12,194 nt of DNA, from NCBI GenBank assembly GCA_023228885.1, contig JALOAJ010000050.1, forward strand, positions 1-12,194. The letters run 5' to 3'. The DNA is from Bacillota bacterium. Lineage in GTDB: Bacteria > Bacillota > Clostridia > Monoglobales > Firm-18. Each line of letters starts with the position of its first letter. The stretch's first letter is position 1. The position numbers and the translations under genes were made by a program. A model generated the notes under the pieces. It was not told the DNA's origin. It made no database searches and was given only the letters and a program-made list of their open reading frames with translations. Below are positions 6,372-12,122 of this stretch, piece after piece.

Positions 6372-7667
6372 TTGAAAGATGAATTAATTTTAGTTATTGG
6401 CTTTTTGGGGCAGCACGGTCAATCCATTGCAAGGTGGATACGCAAAAACAATGTGTATTGCGAAGTTTACCCAAATGATGTTTCTAATAAAAAGATAGAA
6501 GAATTAAAGCCAAAAGGCATAGTTTGCAATATAGACCAAAAGGGTGTGGTAAACCTTAAAATTCCGGTTCTTTTGATAGACGGCAGCGGAAAAAATGCAA
6601 CATCAGCATCTGAAACGGTAAGCATAAACAAACTTTTTTCTCAAGGCGTAGGAACACCGGAGGGTGAGCGCATATTGCTCGATTTTTTACATAAAAAATG
6701 CGGGTGTAGCGGAAATTGGAATATGAGTGATTTTGCAACTGCAAAAATACAACAACTTCGCAAACAAATAGGCGATAAAAAGGTGATGTGCGCCATGTCC
6801 GGCGGTGTAGATTCTTCCGTTGCAGCTATGCTATTGCATAAGGCGGTGGGAAAACAGCTTACTTGTGTTTTTGTTGACCATGGCTTAATGCGCAAGGGCG
6901 AGGGAGACGAGGTCGAAGCGATATTTAAAGGCGAGCTTGGCATGAATTTAGTTCGTGTTTGCGCGCAGCAAAGGTTTTTAAATAAACTTCATGGCGTGTC
7001 TGACCCCGAAGAAAAAAGAAAAGTTATCGGCGAGGAATTTATAAGGGTTTTTGAAGAAGAGGCAAAAAAAATCGGCAAATGCGATTTTTTAGTTCAAGGC
7101 ACCATCTACCCCGACATTATCGAAAGCGGTGGGGACGGCGCGGCATCAATAAAAAGCCATCACAATGTGGGCGGTCTCCCCGATGTCATTGATTTTAAAG
7201 AGATAATCGAGCCGCTTAGCAACCTGTTTAAAGACGAGGTTAGGTCAGTTGGGCTTGTTTTAGGGATTCCCGAACGGCTTGTGTTTAGGCAGCCATTTCC
7301 GGGCCCCGGCCTTGGGGTTCGCATTATCGGTGAAATAACAAAGGAGAAACTTGACATTTTAAAAGAAGCGGATGCAATCTTTCGAGAAGAAATATCAGCG
7401 GCCGGGCTAAACCGCGACATAAGCCAATACTTTGCGGTTCTTACCGATATGAAAAGCGTGGGTGTTAAAAATGGTGAAAGAACATATGAATATACCCTTG
7501 CTTTGCGCGCGGTCAAAACGGTTGATTTTATGTCGGCAAGCTGGGCAAGGATACCGTATGAGGCGCTTCAAAAGGTGTCTGAAAAAATAACAAAAGAAGT
7601 TTCGGGCATCAACCGCGTGGTATACGATATAACAAATAAACCACCTGCCACAATCGAGTGGGAGTAA
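6372..7667 (+). CDS. guaA: GMP synthase with degenerate glutaminase domain
   Basis: GMP synthase aminates XMP to GMP with ATP. The start is TTG behind AAAGGGAGG. The 431-residue protein is about 80-90 residues shorter than usual. The synthetase half is intact: PP-loop SGGVDSS (143-149), VFVDHGLMR, QGTIYPDIIESG (242-253), KSHHNVGGLP (261-270), RQPFPGPGLGVRIIGE (306-321) and the C-terminal NKPPATIEWE. The N-terminal amidotransferase region is only about 112 residues. Its first strand and helix survive (GQHGQSIARWIRKNNVYCEV), but the nucleophile loop GVCYG is LIDGSG (69-73 region). The FHPEV motif with catalytic His and Glu is FSQGV (89-93), and the segment between is missing. Glutamine cannot be hydrolysed by this chain, so it should use free ammonia or a separate glutaminase. 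The reading frame is unbroken, which argues for a functional, reduced enzyme rather than a pseudogene. Confidence 0.93.
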   Translation: MKDELILVIGFLGQHGQSIARWIRKNNVYCEVYPNDVSNKKIEELKPKGIVCNIDQKGVVNLKIPVLLIDGSGKNATSASETVSINKLFSQGVGTPEGERILLDFLHKKCGCSGNWNMSDFATAKIQQLRKQIGDKKVMCAMSGGVDSSVAAMLLHKAVGKQLTCVFVDHGLMRKGEGDEVEAIFKGELGMNLVRVCAQQRFLNKLHGVSDPEEKRKVIGEEFIRVFEEEAKKIGKCDFLVQGTIYPDIIESGGDGAASIKSHHNVGGLPDVIDFKEIIEPLSNLFKDEVRSVGLVLGIPERLVFRQPFPGPGLGVRIIGEITKEKLDILKEADAIFREEISAAGLNRDISQYFAVLTDMKSVGVKNGERTYEYTLALRAVKTVDFMSASWARIPYEALQKVSEKITKEVSGINRVVYDITNKPPATIEWE

Positions 7668-7998
7668 AAAATAAAACCCCACAAACCGCATAACAGAGCC
7701 ATTTGTGAGCAGTTTGATAACTAAATGGCAACGATTTGGCAACATTTAATTATTTATGAATTTAAGAGAACCTGTTGGAATTTTGGGCATAATATTTGCA
7801 ATTGCAAGGTATTGTGCTGTCTAAAAGGGGTTTTGTCAACAGGTCCAATCTGGGACACTCCTAGGCTAAAGTGTAGCAAAGAGCGTTTTAGCAACACAAT
7901 TATATTATTATAAAGAGCTAATTGATAGTTCAACTCAGTTAGCTCTTTATAATGTGTCTAATACAGTAATTATCAAGAATAGTTAGTGTTATGATAAA
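7668..7998. other. Gene-free segment behind guaA
   Basis: I see no convincing gene here; the only longer reading frame (from ATG 7725) has no ribosome binding site. The stretch holds an inverted repeat GCCATTT/AAATGGC (7698-7704 and 7723-7729), a direct repeat TGGCAAC at 7726-7732 and 7737-7743, a perfect palindrome TTGCAATTGCAA near 7796-7807, and a 15-bp hairpin at 7907-7953. No clear terminator with a T-tract follows guaA. Position and repeats fit the junction of an integrated element, but no duplicated att core was found. Confidence 0.5.
7907..7953. repeat. Perfect 15-bp inverted repeat
   Basis: The arms 7907-7921 (ATTATAAAGAGCTAA) and 7939-7953 are exact reverse complements with a 17-base loop. 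It lies 46 bases beyond the stop of the last - strand small gene. The likely role is a terminator or RNA 3' stabiliser for that unit, although neither strand has a clean T-tract after the stem. Confidence 0.6.
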
Positions 7999-8166
7999 TT
8001 AGTTTTTGCAACCATTTTTATCACATGTGACTGATTGAGAAGTTGTAACCCAGTCTTGCGGATTATCATCAATTCTCGCACCACAGCCTGTGTAATTACC
8101 GTTTTTTACATGGATTTTACCATTTTCAGATTTTTTAGTGTCGTTCCCGATGTACTTAATGTTCAC
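7999..8166 (-). CDS. Small Cys-containing protein, 55 residues
   Basis: The gene starts at GTG (8164-8166) with a perfect AGGAGGTG (8173-8180) exactly six bases upstream and ends at TAA 7999-8001. The product is polar, with no signal peptide or membrane segment. Its second half is the more structured-looking part: NYTGCGARIDDNPQDWV, then SVTCDKNGCKN, with cysteines at 28, 48 and 53 and a single Trp at 39. The CG...C....C arrangement could hold a metal, though only three Cys are present and H19 is the only other obvious ligand. It lies 42 bases after the 39-residue gene and is probably in the same message as ImmA and the XRE regulator. I do not recognise a named family; the function is unknown. 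Confidence 0.7.
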   Translation of the reverse strand: MNIKYIGNDTKKSENGKIHVKNGNYTGCGARIDDNPQDWVTTSQSVTCDKNGCKN

Positions 8167-8208
8167 TATATTCACCTCCTTTTTATGGCATTCGAATAAC
8201 CCAATTAC

Positions 8209-8328
8209 TCAGTTTGGCGTGGAACGTCTGTGACCGCTAACTTTTGTTCCGTCAGACTTCTTGTATGGTTTTACCGGAACAATTTTCTTTTGCTGTATTC
8301 CTGATTTACTTGTTTTTGTTTTAGCCAT
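8209..8328 (-). CDS. Small basic protein, 39 residues
   Basis: The gene starts at ATG (8326-8328) with GGAAGGTGG upstream and ends at TGA 8209-8211. The protein is strongly basic, with nine Lys and two Arg against a single Asp. The C-terminal half reads VKPYKKSDGTKVSGHRRSTP. To my memory this 'KPY.K.DGTKV.GH.R..P' pattern recurs in very short proteins of Firmicutes and their mobile elements, without an assigned function; I could not check this. The charge suggests nucleic acid or ribosome binding, which is only a guess. The gene lies 156 bases behind ImmA and just ahead of the 55-residue gene, in the same orientation. Confidence 0.7.
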   Translation of the reverse strand: MAKTKTSKSGIQQKKIVPVKPYKKSDGTKVSGHRRSTPN

Positions 8329-8364
8329 TATTAATACCACCTTCCTGGCGGAGCCATCTTGGTC

Positions 8365-8393
8365 TTGACAAACAAGAAATTCAATGGTAACAT
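8365..8393 (+). promoter_or_regulatory. Promoter facing the ImmA gene end
   Basis: TTGACA (8365-8370), a 17-base spacer, and TAACAT (8388-8393) preceded by TG one base upstream (extended -10, 8385-8386). No + strand gene follows, but a good terminator ends 89 bases later, which defines a short possible RNA. Confidence 0.45.
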
Positions 8394-8399
8394 ATCAAT

Positions 8400-8482
8400 T
8401 GTATGGGTTAATATGCTCGGGGTCATCCGCCGTATTCCCTATGAAGAATGGTGACTTAGTGGAGTCGCCATTTTCTTTTTTT
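8400..8482 (+). ncRNA. Candidate small antisense RNA, about 80 nt
   Basis: The promoter at 8365-8393 would start a transcript near 8400, and the terminator at 8445-8482 would end it. The span has no + strand reading frame with a ribosome binding site. The RNA would be antisense to the leader between ImmA and the 39-residue gene, which could let it control the two small genes. No known RNA family was recognised. Support comes only from the promoter/terminator pair. Confidence 0.3.
8445..8482 (+). terminator. Intrinsic terminator, + strand
   Basis: AATGGTGACT (8447-8456) pairs with AGTCGCCATT (8463-8472), ten pairs with one wobble, around a 6-base loop. TTC and seven T follow to 8482. The T-tract orientation shows it acts on + strand transcripts. 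It sits immediately beyond the ImmA stop codon and would also shield ImmA from antisense transcription. Confidence 0.7.
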
Positions 8483-8484
8483 AA

Positions 8485-9138
8485 TTAGCACCAACTGTTT
8501 CTTTCTAATTGACGATTGTATTCATCTTCAAAATCGTATTCATTTTTGACTGGACAAATTTTATCTAAAAACGCCGCATATTTTAGTATGATGATATCAT
8601 CATACTCCTGCTCCATTCTGGAGCGCCACTCGATGTTTGTTTTGGCAAGAGTCTTTTTTCGTTTATCCGCGGCCTGGTGAGATACACCAAAATGTTCTTG
8701 CAAAAACTGATGTGTTATTCGCATTCCACGATTCTGTATTTCTCGTAGAAGTTGCTCTGGCATAAGTAATTGTGCAGCAAAATAATTCGTTTCAACCTCA
8801 TATTTCCCATAGATTTTCGAGTCTTTTTTCGAGAATTTATGCTCATTTACAAAATGTCCCAACTCGTGAATTATAGAAAACTTGACATGGCTCATTGGTT
8901 TTTCATCATCATAAAATATAATGGATTTACCCCCATATTCAAATATTACGGCGGACTCACTGCCAAACGTTGAAATATCAACACCATATTCAAGCGCCTT
9001 TTTAAAAGTCCGACATTTAATTTCAGATTGCTCCTTGACCAAGTCTAATGCTGAATAAGGAAATCCAGATATAATGTTGGATATTACTAATATTTCGTTT
9101 GCCTTTGAATATGAACTTGCAAAATCAGGTTTATCCAT
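8485..9138 (-). CDS. ImmA/IrrE-family zinc metallopeptidase
   Basis: The 217-residue protein starts at ATG 9138. GAGGAG, which lies inside the 3' end of the upstream regulator gene, is the ribosome binding site. The zinc motif HELGHFVNEH (91-100) is complete, and the third ligand is in EVETNYFAAQLLMP (114-127), the signature of the ImmA/IrrE group. A helix-turn-helix-like region follows at about 142-165. The protein is cytoplasmic, without a signal sequence. Family members cut and inactivate XRE-type repressors encoded beside them, as in ICEBs1 and phages. Here the XRE gene lies only 8 bases upstream in the same operon, the standard partner arrangement. The C-terminal 50 residues are acidic and of unknown role. 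The trigger is not visible in the sequence. Confidence 0.92.
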   Translation of the reverse strand: MDKPDFASSYSKANEILVISNIISGFPYSALDLVKEQSEIKCRTFKKALEYGVDISTFGSESAVIFEYGGKSIIFYDDEKPMSHVKFSIIHELGHFVNEHKFSKKDSKIYGKYEVETNYFAAQLLMPEQLLREIQNRGMRITHQFLQEHFGVSHQAADKRKKTLAKTNIEWRSRMEQEYDDIIILKYAAFLDKICPVKNEYDFEDEYNRQLERNSWC

Positions 9139-9146
9139 TGCTATAA

Positions 9147-9488
9147 TTACTCCTCTTCATCTTCAAAAAGGTCATCAAAAGCGGCCTTAAGAATGTTTTC
9201 AGCCTTTTTTAGCTGCTCAGGATCAAGTTTGCTAAGATTTCGCTGCAAATACTGTAAGGGTTCACTACCATTTGACGTAGATAACTCTTTTGTGTTACCA
9301 AGAAGGTAATCTGTGGAGCAATTAAGAGCATTTGCTATTCTTGACAACACTTCGCCTCGTGGTACACGCTCACCTTTAACATAATAAGAAATTGCCGATT
9401 CTGTAACCCTTGCTTTCAAAGCAAGTTCTTTTTGACTCAGTTTCTTTTGTGACAAAAGTAATGATATTCGTTCACTGAAAAGTGTCAT
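9147..9488 (-). CDS. XRE-family transcriptional repressor
   Basis: The 113-residue protein starts at ATG 9488, with GGGGGC seven bases before it. The upstream ATG at 9527 lies within the promoter and cannot be used. Residues about 5-64 form a Cro/C1-type helix-turn-helix (LSQKELALKARVTESAISYY, then KGERVPRGEVLSRIANAL and STDYLLG). The C-terminal 40 residues are helical and end in a highly acidic tail (FDDLFEDEEE), possibly for dimerisation or as the ImmA-sensitive part. The ImmA-type protease follows after 8 bases. A palindrome between the -35 and -10 of its own promoter suggests autorepression. It probably maintains the element's genes in a silent state. Confidence 0.9.
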   Translation of the reverse strand: MTLFSERISLLLSQKKLSQKELALKARVTESAISYYVKGERVPRGEVLSRIANALNCSTDYLLGNTKELSTSNGSEPLQYLQRNLSKLDPEQLKKAENILKAAFDDLFEDEEE

Positions 9489-9518
9489 CGTACAGCCCCC
9501 ATTCATCAACTTAATTGT

Positions 9519-9547
9519 AGTATACATTATAATTATAAGTTTGTCAA
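9519..9547 (-). promoter_or_regulatory. Promoter and operator of XRE-ImmA operon
   Basis: On the - strand, TTGACA (9547-9542) and TATACT (9524-9519) are 17 bases apart. The spacer contains the perfect 12-base palindrome TTATAATTATAA (9527-9538), which a repressor dimer could occupy to block RNA polymerase. The transcript would begin near 9512. Confidence 0.75.
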
Positions 9548-9763
9548 GTATTTTTATATATTGTTGCCGTTAAATACAAACGCTCTATATATAGTGGTTT
9601 TGCAAAACCCTGAGTTGACAAAGTAGTTATTATTGAGAAAAAAGATTTTGATAAATCCGTTTTATTAGTGTGTATTTTTTGCGTTGTTGATAACTTATTA
9701 ATAACAGAATTTCTGTAATAAAATAAGGAGAATACATACATAACACATATGAAAACATACAAA
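9548..9763. other. AT-rich control region next to the IS
   Basis: No gene is supported here. The segment contains the palindromes CTATATATAG (9585-9594), GGTTTTGCAAAACC (9596-9609) and ACAGAA-T-TTCTGT (about 9712-9724), then AAGGAG at 9725-9730 facing the IS. The ribosome binding site has no start codon at normal distance (the first ATG, 9749, is 18 bases away). It probably led into a gene divergent from XRE that the insertion separated or disrupted. Confidence 0.45.
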
Positions 9764-9811
9764 TGTAAGCAGTCAAGTAAAATGTACAATAATTCGCCAC
9801 AAAGTGTACAA
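9764..9811 (+). repeat. Terminal repeats of IS21 element, istB side
   Basis: The outer tip 9764-9789 ends in TGTACAA. A second, internal copy follows, CGCCACAAAGTGTACAA (9795-9811), an exact reverse complement of 12123-12139. Two tandem copies are expected to be transposase binding sites. Confidence 0.8.
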
Positions 9812-9817
9812 TGCGAA

Positions 9818-10552
9818 TTACTTCAAAATAGATTGTCTTTTTTCTAAGCGATAGCTATTGCCTGACATCTTAATAATTTCGCAGCGGTGAACCAACCTGT
9901 CTAAAATTGCAGTTGTGATAGTTGCATCACCAAGAAAATCTGTCCATTCGTCAAACCCCTTATTCGATGTAATTACAATTGATGTTTTCTCAGACATTGC
10001 CGCCACGAAGCTGAAAAATAAATTTGCTTCATTTTGATCAAGCGGCATAAAACCGACTTCATCAATAACAACCATATCGGCGGTGTGCAAAACCTTGTGT
10101 TTACGCTTGCTTGATGCTGAAATCTCGTAGGTCTTCAACACTTTTATTAAATCGTCCAACGTTGTAAAAACCGATGCATAACCTAAATCTAAAGCTTTCA
10201 ATGCAAGTGCTGTGGCCAGGTGGGTCTTGCCTATGCCGGGTGGCCCTAAAAAGCATATGTTGTACGCCTGTTCTACCCATGTCATATCGCTGAGCCTTAG
10301 CATGTGTTCCTTAGGGATACTACGCTGAAAGCCGAAATCAAAGCTCTCCAGGGTCTTCTCCCTTGGGATGTTAGCTCTTTTACGGCGAAGAACATTTTGC
10401 TTTTCCACACGTAGCCTTTGCTGCTCTGTCAGAAAAAGTTCTATGCTACCAAGAGGGGTTAAATCTGTTTTAGCGGCAAACAGACTATCAAAATCAACGA
10501 CTCCAAGCCTAAGAGAGCTAAGCAGTGAATTGATGTTATCCAGCATACTCAT
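9818..10552 (-). CDS. istB: IS21 transposition helper ATPase IstB
   Basis: IstB is the AAA+ ATPase that assembles on DNA and directs IstA to the target. I place the start at ATG 10552 (244 residues): it overlaps the istA stop as ATGA and has AGGTG seven bases upstream, whereas the ATG at 10558 is too close to that site. The N-terminal helical domain covers about 1-85. Walker A GPPGIGKT is at 103-110, Walker B VVIDE at 161-165, sensor TSN at about 195-197 and the arginine region DRLVHR at 218-223. The length matches the family (about 250). Translation is coupled to istA. All ATPase motifs are intact, so the protein is presumably active. Confidence 0.95.
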   Translation of the reverse strand: MSMLDNINSLLSSLRLGVVDFDSLFAAKTDLTPLGSIELFLTEQQRLRVEKQNVLRRKRANIPREKTLESFDFGFQRSIPKEHMLRLSDMTWVEQAYNICFLGPPGIGKTHLATALALKALDLGYASVFTTLDDLIKVLKTYEISASSKRKHKVLHTADMVVIDEVGFMPLDQNEANLFFSFVAAMSEKTSIVITSNKGFDEWTDFLGDATITTAILDRLVHRCEIIKMSGNSYRLEKRQSILK

Positions 10553-12036
10553 TGGCATTCACCTACTTTCGCATATACATCAATGGAACGCTTTTCACAG
10601 GTGACATGATATTTTTTATCACTGACCGGAATCGGTAATACAGCGACTTCCTTTTTTGGTTTATGCTCCAAAAAGCCTTTGGCGTAAGTAGCACTATTCA
10701 GCCTGTTCTTCTTACAAAATTCAATGGCAGACAAGGTTTCATCAACCGAGTAATCTTGACAAAGCAACTGCAAAAGGTGAAATTGATCTCTGGCATATCT
10801 GGATTTTTCCACCCTGATTATTTGCAAAAAATCCGTTGCTTGGCACTTTAGCAAAAGGTCGGTTTTAGACTGAATGTCATCTAATGCGGTTTTAGTATCA
10901 CGACTATGATTTGAGTTTTTGACCAAAGCCCCACGTGATTTTGATAATACATGTTCGCAGATGAACTCCCCGGCGGTTGTGCTGATTACAATATTTTCGC
11001 CATTAATTTTTAGCCTCACTTCTTTTTGATTATGGTATGTGCCGAGGGGAACGGAGTAGCGATTGCTGTCATAAAGAATGGTGTTATCCTTTCTCACGAC
11101 CCGCAAAAGCTGATTTTCCGGTTGCTCTGATAAGGGCTGTATCGGCTTTAAATATTCTCTTTCATCGGAGAACACATCAGCAGGAATCTTCTTGATGACG
11201 GAGTGTACTTTCCCATTTCCTGTACGCTCAAGCCATGCTATGGCACAGTTGTTAAGGGTTTCATCATCAATATATGTTCTGTGCTTCAAAAAGTTATATT
11301 TAATAAATTTCACACAACTTTCAACTTTTCCTTTGCTTTGCGGGTCAGATTTCTTGCATAAGTAAACGCTGAAGCTCAGTTCCTGGCGAAACTTTTCAAA
11401 CTCGTAAGTATGAATGATATCACCATAGTTTTCGCTAATGCTAACTATGCTATCTTGATCAAAAACCAACTCCTGCGGCATTCCATTCATAAAATGAAAA
11501 CAGCTGTTGCAAGCATTTACCAAATCCACTGAGGTATATGGTCGATTTTGAAAAAGTGCATATTTATATCGAGAATGGGACAGAACGAATGCGGCGAAAT
11601 ACACCTTTATACGTTTACCATCAGCTCTTGTGAGCCATTCCTCGCCGAAATCTACTTGCATTTGTTTACCGGGTGGCATATCGGCGACTGCTTCGAACAT
11701 ACGAGGCACACTGCTTTTGCTAATACCATTGTCGTTGCGAAGCTGCTTGACATATCTGCTGACAGTTCGCTCCTTAAAATGCGCATTGTAATGTTCTTTA
11801 AGCCAATCACAAACCTGAGCTGCCGACATCGCCGGAAACTGTGTAAGCCATGAAATCAATACATCCTCATACTTTGAAAGTAGGCTACTTTTGTTAATGC
11901 AATGGAGATTTTCTTCGTACTCATCAACCGGCATATCCCAGTAACGACTTACTGTTTTGCGGTGAATCCCCAATTGCTTCGCTACCCAATGACGGGTAAA
12001 CCCCTTATCCTTCAAATGTTTAATTTGTGTGTACAT
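10549..12036 (-). CDS. istA: IS21 transposase IstA
   Basis: IstA is a DDE recombinase that cuts and joins the element ends. I chose the ATG at 12036 (495 residues), six bases behind AAGGGG; the in-frame ATG at 12051 has no such site. The N-terminal helix-turn-helix region (GFTRHWVAKQLGIHRKTVSR, about residues 13-32) is followed by a second HTH up to about 105. Numbered from this start, the catalytic triad is D129 (MQVDFGEE), D193 (LVFDQDS) and E239 (SKGKVES), all present. The C-terminal part carries the beta-rich DSNRYSVP region typical of IstA. The last bases overlap istB. The extended -10 element at 12084-12092 is the likely promoter. There is no frameshift or internal stop, so the transposase looks functional. 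Confidence 0.95.
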   Translation of the reverse strand: MYTQIKHLKDKGFTRHWVAKQLGIHRKTVSRYWDMPVDEYEENLHCINKSSLLSKYEDVLISWLTQFPAMSAAQVCDWLKEHYNAHFKERTVSRYVKQLRNDNGISKSSVPRMFEAVADMPPGKQMQVDFGEEWLTRADGKRIKVYFAAFVLSHSRYKYALFQNRPYTSVDLVNACNSCFHFMNGMPQELVFDQDSIVSISENYGDIIHTYEFEKFRQELSFSVYLCKKSDPQSKGKVESCVKFIKYNFLKHRTYIDDETLNNCAIAWLERTGNGKVHSVIKKIPADVFSDEREYLKPIQPLSEQPENQLLRVVRKDNTILYDSNRYSVPLGTYHNQKEVRLKINGENIVISTTAGEFICEHVLSKSRGALVKNSNHSRDTKTALDDIQSKTDLLLKCQATDFLQIIRVEKSRYARDQFHLLQLLCQDYSVDETLSAIEFCKKNRLNSATYAKGFLEHKPKKEVAVLPIPVSDKKYHVTCEKRSIDVYAKVGECQ

Positions 12037-12066
12037 TTTATACCCCTTCATTTCTCAGCCTCTGTT

Positions 12067-12096
12067 CATTTGATATTTTCCTCATTATATCAAATG
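12067..12096 (-). promoter_or_regulatory. istA promoter inside an inverted repeat
   Basis: On the - strand TG-A-TATAAT (12092-12084) is an extended -10 element. It is flanked by perfect 10-base inverted arms, CATTTGATAT (12067-12076) and 12087-12096, with a 10-base spacer. Transcription would begin near 12077, so the full repeat is not in the RNA. It is better read as a DNA operator than as an RNA hairpin. Confidence 0.5.
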
Positions 12097-12122
12097 TTGG
12101 CTGTAATTTTTTAGGTGAAATG

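Noticed and set aside
6641..6943. - strand frame overlapping the changed part of guaA
   Set aside because: It is antisense to an intact guaA frame with PP-loop coding sequence; nothing supports translation.
7829..7865. TGTCTAAAAGGGG and GGGACACTCC words resembling IS ends
   Set aside because: No matching inverted copy and no transposase remnant was found within the window.
7725..7913. 62-residue + strand frame behind guaA
   Set aside because: No ribosome binding site before its ATG, no recognisable motif, and repeats run through it.
8331..8426. 31-residue - strand frame ending just before the 39-residue gene
   Set aside because: The upstream GGCGG touches the start codon, leaving no spacer, and the sequence looks random; the in-frame protein-like reading uses another frame.
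7640..9763. Second copy of the guaA 3' end as an att site
   Set aside because: I looked for GAGTGGGAG and neighbouring words downstream and found none within the window.
9547..9789. 81-residue - strand frame upstream of the XRE promoter
   Set aside because: It spans the promoter, palindromes and the IS tip, lacks a ribosome binding site and has low-complexity composition.
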